A stretch of 64,000 nt of DNA, taken from NCBI GenBank assembly GCA_025462865.1, contig JAOAPI010000151.1, positions 96,431 to 160,430 of the forward strand, in the 5' to 3' direction. Below the pieces are notes generated by a model. That model searched no databases and was not told the origin of the DNA. It saw only the letters and a list, made by a program, of their open reading frames with translations. Below, piece after piece: positions 54,939 to 64,000 of this stretch. Every line of letters begins with the position of its first letter. Position 1 is the first letter of the stretch. The DNA comes from Candidatus Sulfotelmatobacter sp. Its GTDB lineage: Bacteria; Acidobacteriota; Terriglobia; Terriglobales; Acidobacteriaceae. The translations under genes and the position numbers were made by a program.

Positions 54939-56444
54939 ATGAATGAGAAAGGTTTGCCCGAAGACTTTCTTTCCAACGGGAGTTTTTCACCAAAGAAAAT
55001 GCCACGCTATTTGCCTTGCGCAAAACGCCGAATTCCCGCCGTGACGCTGCTGCTGTTATCCAGTGTCACAGGCATTCTCGCTCAGACCTCCACGCCTGTA
55101 CCTGCCATCACTTTGCCCGGATCGCAAAGCCCCTTCACCGGCAGCGAGCCCGAAGGCAAAGCTGTTCCCGAAGTGTTGCAAATTGGATTTCAGGACGCGA
55201 TTGAGCGGGGACTGCGCAACAATCTCGGCCTCCTACTTGCCGGGGATCAGACGATTATGGCGCGTGGGGAGAAATGGAAAGAACTCAGCAATCTCCTGCC
55301 GAACCTTACAGCCAGAATCCAGGAAGACGTACAGACCCAGAGCCTGACCGCGCTCGGTCTCAAGAGCAATGTTTTTCCGTTTCCGATTCCGCGGGTTATT
55401 GGTCCATTTAATTATTTCGACGCTCGCGCCTCGCTCACTCAATCTGTTTTCAATTTCAGAGATCTCGAAAAAGAACGTGCTGCATCCGAGAGCCTGAAGG
55501 GTGCGCAATACAGCTATAAAGACGCGAGGGAACTCGTGGTGCTGGCGGTAGGCAATGCCTATCTGATGGCTATTGCGACCGCTGCCCGCATTGAAACCAC
55601 AGAGGCTCAGGTAACCAGTGCGCAAGCCTTATACAACAAGGCGGTCGACCAGCAAAAAGCCGGGGTGAGCCCGGCGATTGATACTCTGCGTTCGCAAGTC
55701 GAATTTCAAACCCGGCAGCAACAACTGATCGTCGCGCGCAACGATTATGCAAAGCAGAAGTTGTCATTGGCTCGAATCATCGGATTACCGCCGGGTCAGG
55801 AATTTCAGCTGACCGAAAAAGCCCCCTACCAAACTCTGGCCCCTCTGCCGCTGGAGCTGTATTTGCAGCGGGCTTACACGTCGCGGCCCGACTATAAGGC
55901 GGCGCAGTCGCAAGTTCGTTTTGCGGAGCTAACACATCGCGCCGCGGCTGCCGGCCGCTATCCATCGGTCGATCTCAACGCAAACTTCGGAGATATTGGG
56001 GTAACGCCGGCTCACTCCAACGGAACCTGGCAAGTGAATGGCGGCATCAGTATTCCCATTTTCGCGGGAGGAAAAGTCCACAGCGACCTGCTTGAAGCGG
56101 ACTCGCAGTTGAAGCAGGCTCGATCTCAATTGGGTGATCTGCGCGGCCGCATCGACTACGAAGTGCGAACGGCACTGCTGGATCTGACTGCCGCGGCTGA
56201 GCAGGTCGAGGTCGCGCGCAGTTCGGTCGATTTGGCGGAACAGGCCTTCAATCAGTCCAGGGACCGTTTTGCCGCCGGCGTTACCGACAACCTCGAAGTT
56301 GTGCAGGCGCAGGAATCGGTTGCCAGTGCTCATGAGAGTTACATCCAAAGCCTGTACGCGCACAACCTGGCGAAGGTGGAATTGGCGCATGCCATTGGAG
56401 ATGCGGAACAGGATGTTAAAAGATTTTTGAAAGGCGAACACTAA
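54939..56444 (+). CDS. TolC-family outer-membrane efflux protein (Emr operon)
   Basis: A 501-residue protein. The N-terminus has a signal-like hydrophobic segment (AVTLLLLSSVTGILAQ); a second ATG (codon 21) would give a more normal signal peptide. Outer-membrane-factor repeats are seen in QIGFQDAIERGLRNNLGLLL, AYTSRPDYKAAQSQVRFAEL and the final RFAAGVTDNLEVVQAQESV. It is not a close copy of the TolC-like protein at 40540. It is the first gene of the operon with an EmrA-like adaptor, 9 bp away, and an EmrB-like transporter. Confidence 0.9.
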   Translation: MNEKGLPEDFLSNGSFSPKKMPRYLPCAKRRIPAVTLLLLSSVTGILAQTSTPVPAITLPGSQSPFTGSEPEGKAVPEVLQIGFQDAIERGLRNNLGLLLAGDQTIMARGEKWKELSNLLPNLTARIQEDVQTQSLTALGLKSNVFPFPIPRVIGPFNYFDARASLTQSVFNFRDLEKERAASESLKGAQYSYKDARELVVLAVGNAYLMAIATAARIETTEAQVTSAQALYNKAVDQQKAGVSPAIDTLRSQVEFQTRQQQLIVARNDYAKQKLSLARIIGLPPGQEFQLTEKAPYQTLAPLPLELYLQRAYTSRPDYKAAQSQVRFAELTHRAAAAGRYPSVDLNANFGDIGVTPAHSNGTWQVNGGISIPIFAGGKVHSDLLEADSQLKQARSQLGDLRGRIDYEVRTALLDLTAAAEQVEVARSSVDLAEQAFNQSRDRFAAGVTDNLEVVQAQESVASAHESYIQSLYAHNLAKVELAHAIGDAEQDVKRFLKGEH

Positions 56445-56453
56445 GTTCAATTT

Positions 56454-57728
56454 ATGGAACCGACGACGCAAACTCCTCCAGCTGCTCCGCCGGATCAGCA
56501 GGAAAGCCGCACCAAGCCGTTGCCTTCGACGGAACGTGATTTCCGCAACCGGCCTTCGCGGACGGCCAGTCCCGGCTTCCGCATTGCCATCATCATCGGT
56601 GTAGTCGTGTTGCTGCTGGCGGCATTTTTTGTATACCGCTACGTCTCCAGCTATGAGTCGACTGACGACGCTCAAGTTGACGGCCACATTAACTCCATCA
56701 GCACGCGAATTGCTGGCAATGTCGTGAAACTGAATGTGCAGGACAATCAATACGTGCAGCCAGGAACCGTGCTTTTTGAGATTGATCCCGCAGATTACCG
56801 GGTTGCCTACGAGCGTGCGAAAGCAGATTTTGACGATGCCCAGGCCGCCGCTGTGGCAGCGGGCGTCAATATCCCGATTACTTCCGTGAGCACCACGAGC
56901 CAAGTGTCTTCTTCTGAAGCTGACGTAGCCAGCGCCCGGGCTGGAATTTCCGCAGCGAGGCAGCAGTTTGAGGCGGCAAAAGCGCAGCGAGACCAGGCCG
57001 AAGCCAACAACGTCAAGGCGCAAAATGATTTAGGCCGCTACAAACAACTTGTAGATAAGCAGGAAATCTCGCAGCAGCAATACGATCAAGCAGTGGCGGC
57101 AGCCAGGGCCAGCGACGCTGCCGTGCAGGCGGCTCGTGCCATGGCGGATGCAGCGCAGTCTCAAGTGACCCAGGCTCAGGGAAAACTGGCACAGGCCGAA
57201 GCCAATTGGCGCAACGCCCAGACAGCTCCCAAACAAATGCAGGTGATGCGCTCGAGGGCAGCGTCGGCCGAGGCAGAGGTCCAGCGCAAGAAGGCCGATC
57301 TTGATCAGGCGCAACTCAATCTGGGATATACCAAAGTCGTCTCTCCTGTTGCCGGAGTGGTTAGCGACCGCACAGTCGAGGTTGGACAAAACGTGGCTCC
57401 CGGACAGGAGTTAATGAAGATCATTCCCCTCAACGACGTTTGGATCACGGCAAATCTCAAAGAAACTCAGCTCCGGGAGATGAAGGTAGGCCAGCCGGTC
57501 ACGCTCGAAGTTGATGCCAACGGCAGAAAATATCACGGCAAGGTAGATAGCATTGCTGGCGCCAGCGGCGCGCGCTTCAGCCTGCTGCCACCCGAGAATG
57601 CCACTGGCAACTATGTGAAGGTGGTGCAGCGAATTCCGGTGAAGATCGTCCTCGACCCCGGGGAAAACAAAGATCAGTCGCTGCGGCCTGGCATGTCGGT
57701 CACTCCGAAGGTCTGGATCCGGCAATGA
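56454..57728 (+). CDS. EmrA-type membrane fusion protein
   Basis: A 424-residue inner-membrane-anchored adaptor. A Pro-rich cytoplasmic start is followed by one membrane helix (IAIIIGVVVLLLAAFFVYRY, about 44-63). The periplasmic part begins ESTDDAQVDGHINSIS, typical of EmrA, and has lipoyl halves around a long Ala/Gln coiled coil (about 155-280). It ends with SPVAGVVSDRTVEVGQNV and a beta-barrel region. It links the MFS pump to the TolC-like channel and overlaps the pump gene by ATGA. It is of normal length. Confidence 0.93.
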   Translation: MEPTTQTPPAAPPDQQESRTKPLPSTERDFRNRPSRTASPGFRIAIIIGVVVLLLAAFFVYRYVSSYESTDDAQVDGHINSISTRIAGNVVKLNVQDNQYVQPGTVLFEIDPADYRVAYERAKADFDDAQAAAVAAGVNIPITSVSTTSQVSSSEADVASARAGISAARQQFEAAKAQRDQAEANNVKAQNDLGRYKQLVDKQEISQQQYDQAVAAARASDAAVQAARAMADAAQSQVTQAQGKLAQAEANWRNAQTAPKQMQVMRSRAASAEAEVQRKKADLDQAQLNLGYTKVVSPVAGVVSDRTVEVGQNVAPGQELMKIIPLNDVWITANLKETQLREMKVGQPVTLEVDANGRKYHGKVDSIAGASGARFSLLPPENATGNYVKVVQRIPVKIVLDPGENKDQSLRPGMSVTPKVWIRQ

Positions 57729-59314
57729 GCGCTGCTGCGCCGCCACTGGAAAACGCCGACATTTGGCGTCCGGCGGTCAATCCGTGGATTATCGCGGTCA
57801 CGGTTACGTTGGCTACTTTCATGGAAGTGCTCGACACTTCCATCGCCAATGTCGCTCTCCCGCACATTGCCGGCAGTCTCTCCGCGGGGCAGGACGAAAG
57901 CACCTGGGTACTGACTTCCTATCTTGTATCGAATGCCATCGTCCTGCCTCTGAGCGGATGGTTGTCTTCAATCATGGGACGCAAGAATTTCTACATGAGC
58001 TGTGTGGCGCTGTTTACCATCAGCTCTTTCTTATGCGGTCTGGCTCCGAACCTGGCGACTCTTATTATTTGCCGCGTTCTACAAGGCGCCGGCGGCGGAG
58101 GGTTGCAGCCCAGCGAACAAGCCATACTTGCGGATACTTTTGAACCCGCCAAGCGAGGCATGGCTTTCGCTGTTTACGGCGTCGCCGTTGTCACCGCGCC
58201 CGCGATCGGACCCACGCTGGGTGGATGGATCACCGACAACTTCACCTGGCGCTGGATTTTTTTCATCAATATTCCAGTCGGTATTATTTCCATGCTGCTT
58301 ACCTCGCGGCTCATCCAAGACCCGCCCTATTTAAGGCGCCGCAAGCTGAGCGAAACGAAGATCGATTACATCGGCCTCGGATTTGTAGCGCTGGGCCTGG
58401 GGACTTTGCAGATTGTTCTTGATAAAGGGCAACGCGACGACTGGTTTGAATCGCACTTCATTTTGATCCTTTCGTTGATCTGCGTTGCGTCATTGATCTT
58501 CGTGGTGATATGGGAGTGGAAGCACAAAGATCCCATCATCGATCTGCACTTGTTCCGTGATCGCACGTTCGGAATATCCAACCTGTTGATGTTCATGCTG
58601 GGCTTTGCTCTGCTAGGCAGCACCCTGCTATTACCTCTGTTCATGCAGACTTTGCTGGGATACAGCGCGGAGCAATCCGGTCTGGCCCTGATGCCCGGCG
58701 GGTTCACCATCATGCTGCTGCTGCCTCTGGTGGGATTCTTGCTTTCGCGTTACAGTCCGCGCTGGCTGCTGGTTTTCGGATTAGTCGTGCTTTCCGGGTC
58801 GTTGTTTCATATGGCCGGATTTGACCTGGAAATCGATTTCCGCACCGCCGCTATTGCGCGCGTATTTCAGGCCGTAGGGATGGCTTTTCTTTTTGTGCCA
58901 ATCAATACGGCGGCCTATGCATTTCTACCGCGTGACAAAAACAATGCCGCGTCCGGCCTGATGAATCTGGCTCGTAACATTGGGGGGAGCGTCGGAATTT
59001 CGCTTGTGACCACCTTGTTGGATAGACGTACTCAGGTTCACTTGAACGATCTGTCGCGCAATATCAGTTCTGCAAATCCCGCGTTCCGATCCATGGTGCG
59101 GGGCGCCACGCAGGCGATGCAGTCGCACGGCGCAAGTTCGGCATTCGCCACCCGTCAGGCGTACGCTCTGATCGAAGGCACCCTGCAGCGGCAAGCCACG
59201 ATGCTGGCCTATATTGACAATTTTCGGCTCTTGGGTTGGGCCATCATGGCAATGATTCCCATTGTATTTCTGATGAAAAAGGGCAAGCCCGGAGGCGGAA
59301 TCGCGGTACACTAA
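57725..59314 (+). CDS. EmrB/QacA-type MFS multidrug transporter (DHA2)
   Basis: A 529-residue protein with about 14 membrane helices. DHA2 landmarks are MEVLDTSIANVALPHIAGSL near helix 1, the SGWLSSIMGRK loop of motif A, GAGGGGLQPS and the antiporter motif C region AVVTAPAIGPTLGG (about 155-168). It would export drugs or natural products by proton antiport and, with the adaptor and channel upstream, across both membranes. There is no regulator gene directly next to the operon. Confidence 0.93.
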   Translation: MSAAAPPLENADIWRPAVNPWIIAVTVTLATFMEVLDTSIANVALPHIAGSLSAGQDESTWVLTSYLVSNAIVLPLSGWLSSIMGRKNFYMSCVALFTISSFLCGLAPNLATLIICRVLQGAGGGGLQPSEQAILADTFEPAKRGMAFAVYGVAVVTAPAIGPTLGGWITDNFTWRWIFFINIPVGIISMLLTSRLIQDPPYLRRRKLSETKIDYIGLGFVALGLGTLQIVLDKGQRDDWFESHFILILSLICVASLIFVVIWEWKHKDPIIDLHLFRDRTFGISNLLMFMLGFALLGSTLLLPLFMQTLLGYSAEQSGLALMPGGFTIMLLLPLVGFLLSRYSPRWLLVFGLVVLSGSLFHMAGFDLEIDFRTAAIARVFQAVGMAFLFVPINTAAYAFLPRDKNNAASGLMNLARNIGGSVGISLVTTLLDRRTQVHLNDLSRNISSANPAFRSMVRGATQAMQSHGASSAFATRQAYALIEGTLQRQATMLAYIDNFRLLGWAIMAMIPIVFLMKKGKPGGGIAVH

Positions 59315-59337
59315 TTCGCGGTAAAATGAAGGTTGCC

Positions 59338-60000
59338 ATGCTTCGGATCATTACCATCGAACGCGAGTACGGCTGTGGTGGGGGCGCCATTGCCGCTCAA
59401 TTGGCCGAGCGCCTGGGATGGCAGCTATGGGATCGTCGCCTCACGGAGGAAATCGCCCGCATGGCCAACGTTGATTGTTCCGCCGTTATGCGCTGCGACG
59501 AGCGCGTGGACAGTCGCTTTCACCGTCTGGCGAAAGCTTTTTGGCGCGGCAGCTACGAGCGCGGCTCTCGATTGGAAAATCAAGTCTTCGATGCCGACTG
59601 CATGGTCTCGATGATGGAGCAGATTGCCCCTCGAATTGCTCAGGAAGGGAACGCGGTGGTCGTGGGCCGGGGCGCCCCTTTCTTTCTGCGTGAGCAGCCT
59701 GACGCTTTTCATGTCTTTCTATATGCCCCGAGAGCGGAAAAAATACGCCGCTTGTTGCAGGACGGAGCTACCAAGTCAGACGCCGAGGATCTGGTCGACA
59801 CCATCGACCGCGAGCGCATCGCCTTCGTAAAGCACTATTTTGACGCCGATTGGCCGACTCGTTCCTTGTATCACGTGATGATCAACACAGCAGTAGGGAA
59901 TGAGGAAGTCATCGAGACGATCCTGCACACCATGCAAATGGTTGAAGGCCATCCCAAAGCCACAGGCTACGAACGTCCGAAGGTTCCAAATGCCGTCTAA
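59338..60000 (+). CDS. Cytidylate-kinase-like family protein
   Basis: The 220-residue protein from the ATG at 59338 has AAGG six bases upstream; an ATG at 59326 is an alternative. The start MLRIITIEREYGCGGGAIA corresponds to the phosphate loop of the cytidylate-kinase-like family, in which the usual GK(S/T) is absent. Later landmarks are the WDRRLTEEIA segment and VVVGRGAPFFL (about 108-118). Family members are common in soil bacteria and archaea with no assigned substrate. It follows the EmrB gene by 23 bp and so belongs to the operon by position. It converges on hemH with a 1-bp gap. Confidence 0.8.
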   Translation: MLRIITIEREYGCGGGAIAAQLAERLGWQLWDRRLTEEIARMANVDCSAVMRCDERVDSRFHRLAKAFWRGSYERGSRLENQVFDADCMVSMMEQIAPRIAQEGNAVVVGRGAPFFLREQPDAFHVFLYAPRAEKIRRLLQDGATKSDAEDLVDTIDRERIAFVKHYFDADWPTRSLYHVMINTAVGNEEVIETILHTMQMVEGHPKATGYERPKVPNAV

Positions 60001-60001
60001 T

Positions 60002-61024
60002 TCATAACGGTCGCCCAGGCCGTTGCGGCGGCGGACAACAGTCTTCCGCACAAATATCCGTTCGCGGACCAAGTAATCCCAACGCGCGCCGTTCAAGTTG
60101 CGGATTCATCCTCTCCAGAATCAACTCGCGAATCATGCCAATGAATTTCGGATGCACGCCAACGGTCTTGGCTCGCGCCATCGGCAAGGACAACGAATCA
60201 CAAAGCTCCTTCGCTTCTACATCGAGGTCGTACAAGACTTCCAAGTGATCGGAGATAAAACCAATCGGCGCCACCACCACTGCCGAAGCAAGATTTTTTG
60301 CCTTCACCTTGCGCAGGTGATCCAGAACATCTGGTTCCAGCCACGGCTGTCCCGGAGCCCCGCTGCGGCTCTGGTAAACCAAAGCATCGTTTGTGTGTTT
60401 TAGCGAACTTGACACCAGTCGCCGTACTTCTTCCAACTGCTTCACATAATCGCTGGCGTTCGCCATGGACAACGGAATGCTGTGCGCCGTGTAAACGACC
60501 TGCACATTTTCGGTGGCTTCCGGTGGAATGGCTCGAATCGCTTCGTCAACGCGTTCGATCGTCGCCTCAATAAATCCCGGATGGTTGAAGAAAGCCCGCA
60601 GCTTATCTACTTCCGGCGCGTCTGTCCCAACTTCACTTTGAGCCCGCGCTATGTCTTCGCGGTACTGCCGGCAACCAGAATACGAGCTGTAGGCCGAAGT
60701 TACGAAGGCCACTGCCCGCCGAATCCCATCCTGCTTCATTTTCTGAAGAGTATCCGGCAATAGAGGATGCCAGTTCCGATTTCCCCAATAAATTGGAAGC
60801 TTCGGCCCGTTGCGTCCCAATTCCCCTTCCAGGGCAGCGATCAGTTCGCGCGTTTGCTGGTTGATCGGGCTTCTGCCCTCAAAGTGGTAATAGTGCTCGG
60901 CTACCGCGAGCATGCGCTCGCGTGGAACGTTCCTTCCGCGAAGAACGTTCTCGAGGAAGGGAATCACTTCTTCTTTCGATTCCGGACCACCAAAAGAAAC
61001 CACCAGAACGGCGTCGTAATTCAT
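60002..61024 (-). CDS. hemH: Ferrochelatase
   Basis: A 340-residue protein. The N-terminal VVSFGGPESKEEVIPFL and RSPINQQTRELI segments are diagnostic, VYTAHSIPLSM (about 175-185) contains the metal-ligand histidine and VAPIGFISDHLEVLYDLD (about 246-263) the conserved glutamate. The C-terminus ends in a Cys-rich tail (CAEDCC) of unknown purpose. It inserts ferrous iron into protoporphyrin to make protoheme, at the inner membrane. No other heme gene is adjacent. Confidence 0.95.
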   Translation of the reverse strand: MNYDAVLVVSFGGPESKEEVIPFLENVLRGRNVPRERMLAVAEHYYHFEGRSPINQQTRELIAALEGELGRNGPKLPIYWGNRNWHPLLPDTLQKMKQDGIRRAVAFVTSAYSSYSGCRQYREDIARAQSEVGTDAPEVDKLRAFFNHPGFIEATIERVDEAIRAIPPEATENVQVVYTAHSIPLSMANASDYVKQLEEVRRLVSSSLKHTNDALVYQSRSGAPGQPWLEPDVLDHLRKVKAKNLASAVVVAPIGFISDHLEVLYDLDVEAKELCDSLSLPMARAKTVGVHPKFIGMIRELILERMNPQLERRALGLLGPRTDICAEDCCPPPQRPGRPL

Positions 61025-61078
61025 CTCAGGTATTCGCGAGGAACGTTGATTACAGCGTTTGAAAAGTTACCCGTCAAA

Positions 61079-62365
61079 TCAGTTACCGCGCACCACCCCG
61101 GAGGACGGAGCCGACTCCGCGTTCTTGGTTACTGCTAGGGGTCGATCTAACGCGATATCCATTTCGGTGAACCGAGGCAGCACTACATCGCGCCCGTGAC
61201 GCGTCACCATGTAGATCCCCGAAATGCAACTTGAAAGGATTCTCGCGGTACCCGCGGTGGAAGCATCTGTGGCAGTCGAGATGAGAGCTTCTACAATCAA
61301 CTGCGTTGCATCGTCCACTTCTTTGGCAAGTCCTGCCGTCATGCCCAGGTTAATCGCCATCCAGGCCTTTCCCGGGCGTTCGCCGTGCAGCCGACCTTCT
61401 GCATCAATTCTTGTGTGCGAACTGCGATCCAATTCCGCTCCGGCGAGTGAGGCAGCAATTGGCAGGAAGTTTCCGTCTGGAAGAGTGACGCCAGTGAACG
61501 CCAGATATAGCGATCCCGCACGGCTTCCCCAGCGCGGCGGGGTCCGTTTGACCACGCTGCCTTCAACCAAAGTTCCTGCCGGCAAAGCGAGTCGCGAATT
61601 CAAATACACAGGTTCGAGCAAACGCGCCGAAACTATATCACCGGGCTTGCTCTTCGAAGCACTGACATCCTGTAATAAGAGGATCTTGAAAGCGGTGCCC
61701 GCCGGAAGAGTTTCGAGCGCCGACAGATCGGGTCCGGCGGAGGCCGAGCTCGTCGATTTGTCGCCGGAATCCTCTTTGTCTTTGTCTTCTATGTTAGAGG
61801 CCTCCAGCACCAGGACTGGCGCTGCTGAATTCTTCGATCCATACCCCCGCGCCGAGGTGCTCGCTTCGATGGCTCCGTTTTCTTCCGCTTGTGCTCCGGC
61901 TTTTTTTCGCTTGCTCTGGGCGTGGACCTCGCGCCTTCGACTGATCGAGACCAGTGAGACGTGCAGCGTGTTGTCACTTCCTAACGCCGATACCGAAGCG
62001 GTCGCGAATACTGGATACTTTTCATGGCGAGGCGTGAAAGCCTTCACAACCCAGGGCCAATGATCGTCTGCAGCCCTGCGTCTTTTTTCCAAGTGGTCCA
62101 CGGTCAGGCGAATGGAACTCCCTGCGAGAAAAATTTCGCGTTCTCCGGAATAAATAGGACGGGCCAGCTTGCCCTCGACGAGATCTCCCTGCTTCAGCTT
62201 CGAAAGCTTCAACGAATGATCAAGCTGCACCTTAACGTAAGCACTCGAATTCGAAGACGGGGCCGAGGGCGGCAGTTCGCCCGCGGCGCAATAAATTGCG
62301 GAACTCGCCGAGATCATGGCCAGAATGATGCTGCAAGCCGTTCTCGAAAATCTTCTACCGCTCAT
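61079..62365 (-). CDS. Hypothetical secreted protein with two related beta-rich modules
   Basis: The 428-residue protein from the ATG at 62365, with GGAG eight bases upstream, has a signal peptide (ACSIILAMISASSAIYCAAG). Two stretches share a pattern: KQGDLVEGKLARPIYSGERE near residue 50 and KPGDIVSARLLEPVYLNSRL near residue 240. Each is followed by an Ile/Leu-rich segment with a small-residue turn (AGSS or AGTLVEGSV). They look like two copies of a beta domain. A charged Lys/Ser-rich linker separates them. The C-terminal third is not recognised. It resembles acidobacterial periplasmic proteins only in general style, and the function is unknown. Confidence 0.65.
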   Translation of the reverse strand: MSGRRFSRTACSIILAMISASSAIYCAAGELPPSAPSSNSSAYVKVQLDHSLKLSKLKQGDLVEGKLARPIYSGEREIFLAGSSIRLTVDHLEKRRRAADDHWPWVVKAFTPRHEKYPVFATASVSALGSDNTLHVSLVSISRRREVHAQSKRKKAGAQAEENGAIEASTSARGYGSKNSAAPVLVLEASNIEDKDKEDSGDKSTSSASAGPDLSALETLPAGTAFKILLLQDVSASKSKPGDIVSARLLEPVYLNSRLALPAGTLVEGSVVKRTPPRWGSRAGSLYLAFTGVTLPDGNFLPIAASLAGAELDRSSHTRIDAEGRLHGERPGKAWMAINLGMTAGLAKEVDDATQLIVEALISTATDASTAGTARILSSCISGIYMVTRHGRDVVLPRFTEMDIALDRPLAVTKNAESAPSSGVVRGN

Positions 62366-62649
62366 ATTCAACTCCAGATCGCCGCAGGGATGCACTCTTC
62401 GTGGCTCATGCCTTACTAAGGGGGAAGATCCATTATCTAGGTTGAGGACGGAGTCCGCACTAGGAAAAGCCAGTTTAGCACTAACGGAAGCGTCGCCAAT
62501 TCGTCAAAAGGATGGAAAGGCCCTGATTACCGAGTTTACCGGCCCAGATTGCAAACACAATGAGTACGATCGGGCAATGGCGCAATGCGCACCAGGGAGG
62601 GCTGTCCGCTCGCAATAGAATCGCCGCATGTTACGCTTTTGCGGAGACT

Positions 62650-63867
62650 ATGCAAGCTAACGTAGTTCACCGGGTCTTTAAGGCTTTTCATTATCGCGAT
62701 TTCCGTCTGATGTGGTTCGGCGCTTGCACATCCAGTATCGGAACGTGGATGCAGATTGTGGCGCAAGGCTGGCTGATTTACCGGCTTAGCCATTCCGCAT
62801 TCTTGCTGGCCCTGGATCAGTTTCTGGGAGGCATTCCGATATTTCTTTTTTCGCTGATCGGCGGGGTTGTGGCCGATCGCGTGGAGCGCCGAAAGATTTT
62901 GCTTAGCTCCCAATATGTACAAATGGCTACCGCCGCCATTCTCACCATTCTTGTCACCACCAACCTGGTCCACGTCTGGCACATTCTTTGCCTTTCGTTT
63001 GTCTCCGGCTTAGCCCAGGCCTTCGGCGGTCCGGCCTACCAGGCGCTGATTCCCACGCTGGTTGAAAAAGAGGACATGCCGAATGCCATTGCGCTGAATT
63101 CGATCCAGTTCAATGTCGCGGTCATGGTAGGTCCGGCTCTCGCAGGGCAGGCCTTGGCGAAACTGGGAGAGAAATGGTGCTTTGGCTTAAACGCGATTTC
63201 TTTCCTGGCGCCTATTATTTCGCTGTCGATTATCACCGCGCGGTTCCTGCCGGTGAAGACCACGGAGTCGATGTTCAGCAGCCTGAAGCAGGGAATTCAA
63301 TTCGCCCGCAAACAGAATTCCATGGAAGCGCTGATTGTGCTTGCCTTCTGCATGACTGCCTTGAGCATGCCCATGCGCACCTACATCCCCGTCTTCGTGA
63401 AGGATATTTTCCATCGCGGCCCGGAGACTTACGGCAACCTGCTCTCGCTGATGGGACTGGGCTCCATTCTCGGTTCCCTCACCATTGCCAGCGCAGGCAA
63501 TATGCGAAGAAAAGGAACTGTTGCTTTGGGAGCGCTTCTCGTTCTGGGCGCGGGAATCGCCGCATTCGCTGTTTCGAAATCCGTGCCCGTAAGCAGCGTC
63601 ATCCTGGTCCTGGTCGGGGCCTCTATGATGGCCGTTTTCGCGACCGTCAATTCCCTGGTGCAGTTAATCACCACCAACGAAATGCGCGGCCGCGTGATGA
63701 GTGTGTACAACTTTGCCTTTCGCGGCGGCATGCCTATGGGGAATTTGTTGTCAGGGTGGCTGGTTCCAGTTTTTACCGCGCCAGTCGTGCTCGGCGTGAA
63801 CGGTCTGTTGCTGGTTCTACTGGCTGTTTACTTCCTGTTTGTGCAACGGCGTCTCGCGGCCTTGTGA
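62650..63867 (+). CDS. MFS transporter, enterobactin-exporter-like group
   Basis: A 405-residue protein from the ATG at 62650; an upstream ATG at 62560 would add 30 residues without family resemblance. The N-terminus FKAFHYRDFRLMWFGACTSS and SIGTWMQIVAQGWLIYRL match the MFS_3 / EntS-like group, followed by the loop DRVERRKILLSS of motif A. About 12 membrane helices are visible. It would be an inner-membrane exporter of a small metabolite. It is a single gene before the tRNA. Confidence 0.88.
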   Translation: MQANVVHRVFKAFHYRDFRLMWFGACTSSIGTWMQIVAQGWLIYRLSHSAFLLALDQFLGGIPIFLFSLIGGVVADRVERRKILLSSQYVQMATAAILTILVTTNLVHVWHILCLSFVSGLAQAFGGPAYQALIPTLVEKEDMPNAIALNSIQFNVAVMVGPALAGQALAKLGEKWCFGLNAISFLAPIISLSIITARFLPVKTTESMFSSLKQGIQFARKQNSMEALIVLAFCMTALSMPMRTYIPVFVKDIFHRGPETYGNLLSLMGLGSILGSLTIASAGNMRRKGTVALGALLVLGAGIAAFAVSKSVPVSSVILVLVGASMMAVFATVNSLVQLITTNEMRGRVMSVYNFAFRGGMPMGNLLSGWLVPVFTAPVVLGVNGLLLVLLAVYFLFVQRRLAAL

Positions 63868-63923
63868 ATTGTGAAGGGGCGCCGATGAAAGAGGATTGGG
63901 GTAGGCGAAGGATCTGGAAGTTC

Positions 63924-64000
63924 TGGTGCGCCCGGAGAGATTCGAACTCCCGACCTATTGCTCCGGAGGCAATCGCTCTATCCATCTGAGCTACGGGCGC
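63924..64000 (-). tRNA. tRNA-Arg (anticodon CCG)
   Basis: Read on the minus strand, the 77 bases fold as a standard cloverleaf. The acceptor stem is GCGCCCG with CGGGCGC, followed by the discriminator A and an encoded CCA. The anticodon arm is ATTGC-CTCCGGA-GCAAT, with loop U33 and anticodon CCG, which reads the arginine codon CGG. The T-arm has GTTCGAATC. The 5' end falls on the last base of the window. Confidence 0.96.

Overview
The window looks like chromosomal DNA of an Acidobacteriota-type soil bacterium, possibly Koribacter/Sulfotelmatobacter-like. This is inferred from moderately high GC, the Ig-domain/beta-helix lipoprotein style, a zinc-ribbon/GAF membrane protein with a Cys-containing C-terminal tail, stand-alone GerE proteins and the TolC/RND and EmrAB systems; no rRNA or marker gene confirms it. 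Genes are dense, mostly on the minus strand, and no insertion sequence, phage gene, CRISPR array or replication origin was seen.

Region 1 (1-31.5 kb) is a large surface-polysaccharide locus. A minus-strand run (12982 down to 3101) encodes a low-molecular-weight tyrosine phosphatase, an AlgD-like GDP-mannose dehydrogenase, a GT4 glycosyltransferase, an ATP-grasp ligase, a NodB deacetylase, a heparinase II/III-like protein and an asparagine-synthase-type amidotransferase. A second, truncated asparagine synthase overlaps a double-GT4 fusion on the plus strand at the left edge. Then follow a second deacetylase, a methyltransferase, an APH-like kinase, a sulfotransferase, two tandem paralogous secreted beta-helix proteins, a Wzx-like flippase and a beta-propeller-like protein. 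A three-gene operon (24.8-28.2 kb) encodes fused ATP sulfurylase/APS kinase, a TauE-type transporter and a PAP-phosphatase-like enzyme, so it can make and recycle PAPS for the sulfotransferase. An Sfp-type phosphopantetheinyl transferase, a GT2 and a WecB epimerase close the region. The set suggests a uronate-containing, possibly amidated and sulfated exopolysaccharide. The polymerase, exporter and chain-length kinase are not in the window.

Region 2 (31.5-43.5 kb) holds two copies of a two-gene module of stand-alone LuxR/GerE DNA-binding proteins (32.1-32.6 and 42.4-42.8 kb), each preceded by a related inverted repeat. Between them are two single-pass zinc-ribbon membrane proteins (one with Sel1-like repeats, one with GAF) and a TolC-adaptor-RND efflux operon.

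Region 3 (43.5-53 kb) is a seven-gene minus-strand operon for glucose phosphorylation and the pentose phosphate pathway: tkt, tal, pgi, gnd, zwf, glk, pgl, with several 4-bp overlaps.

Region 4 (53-64 kb) has two PilZ proteins, a TonB-C protein, a TolC-EmrA-EmrB operon, a cytidylate-kinase-like protein, ferrochelatase, an unrecognised secreted protein with an internal duplication, an MFS transporter and a tRNA-Arg(CCG) at the right edge.
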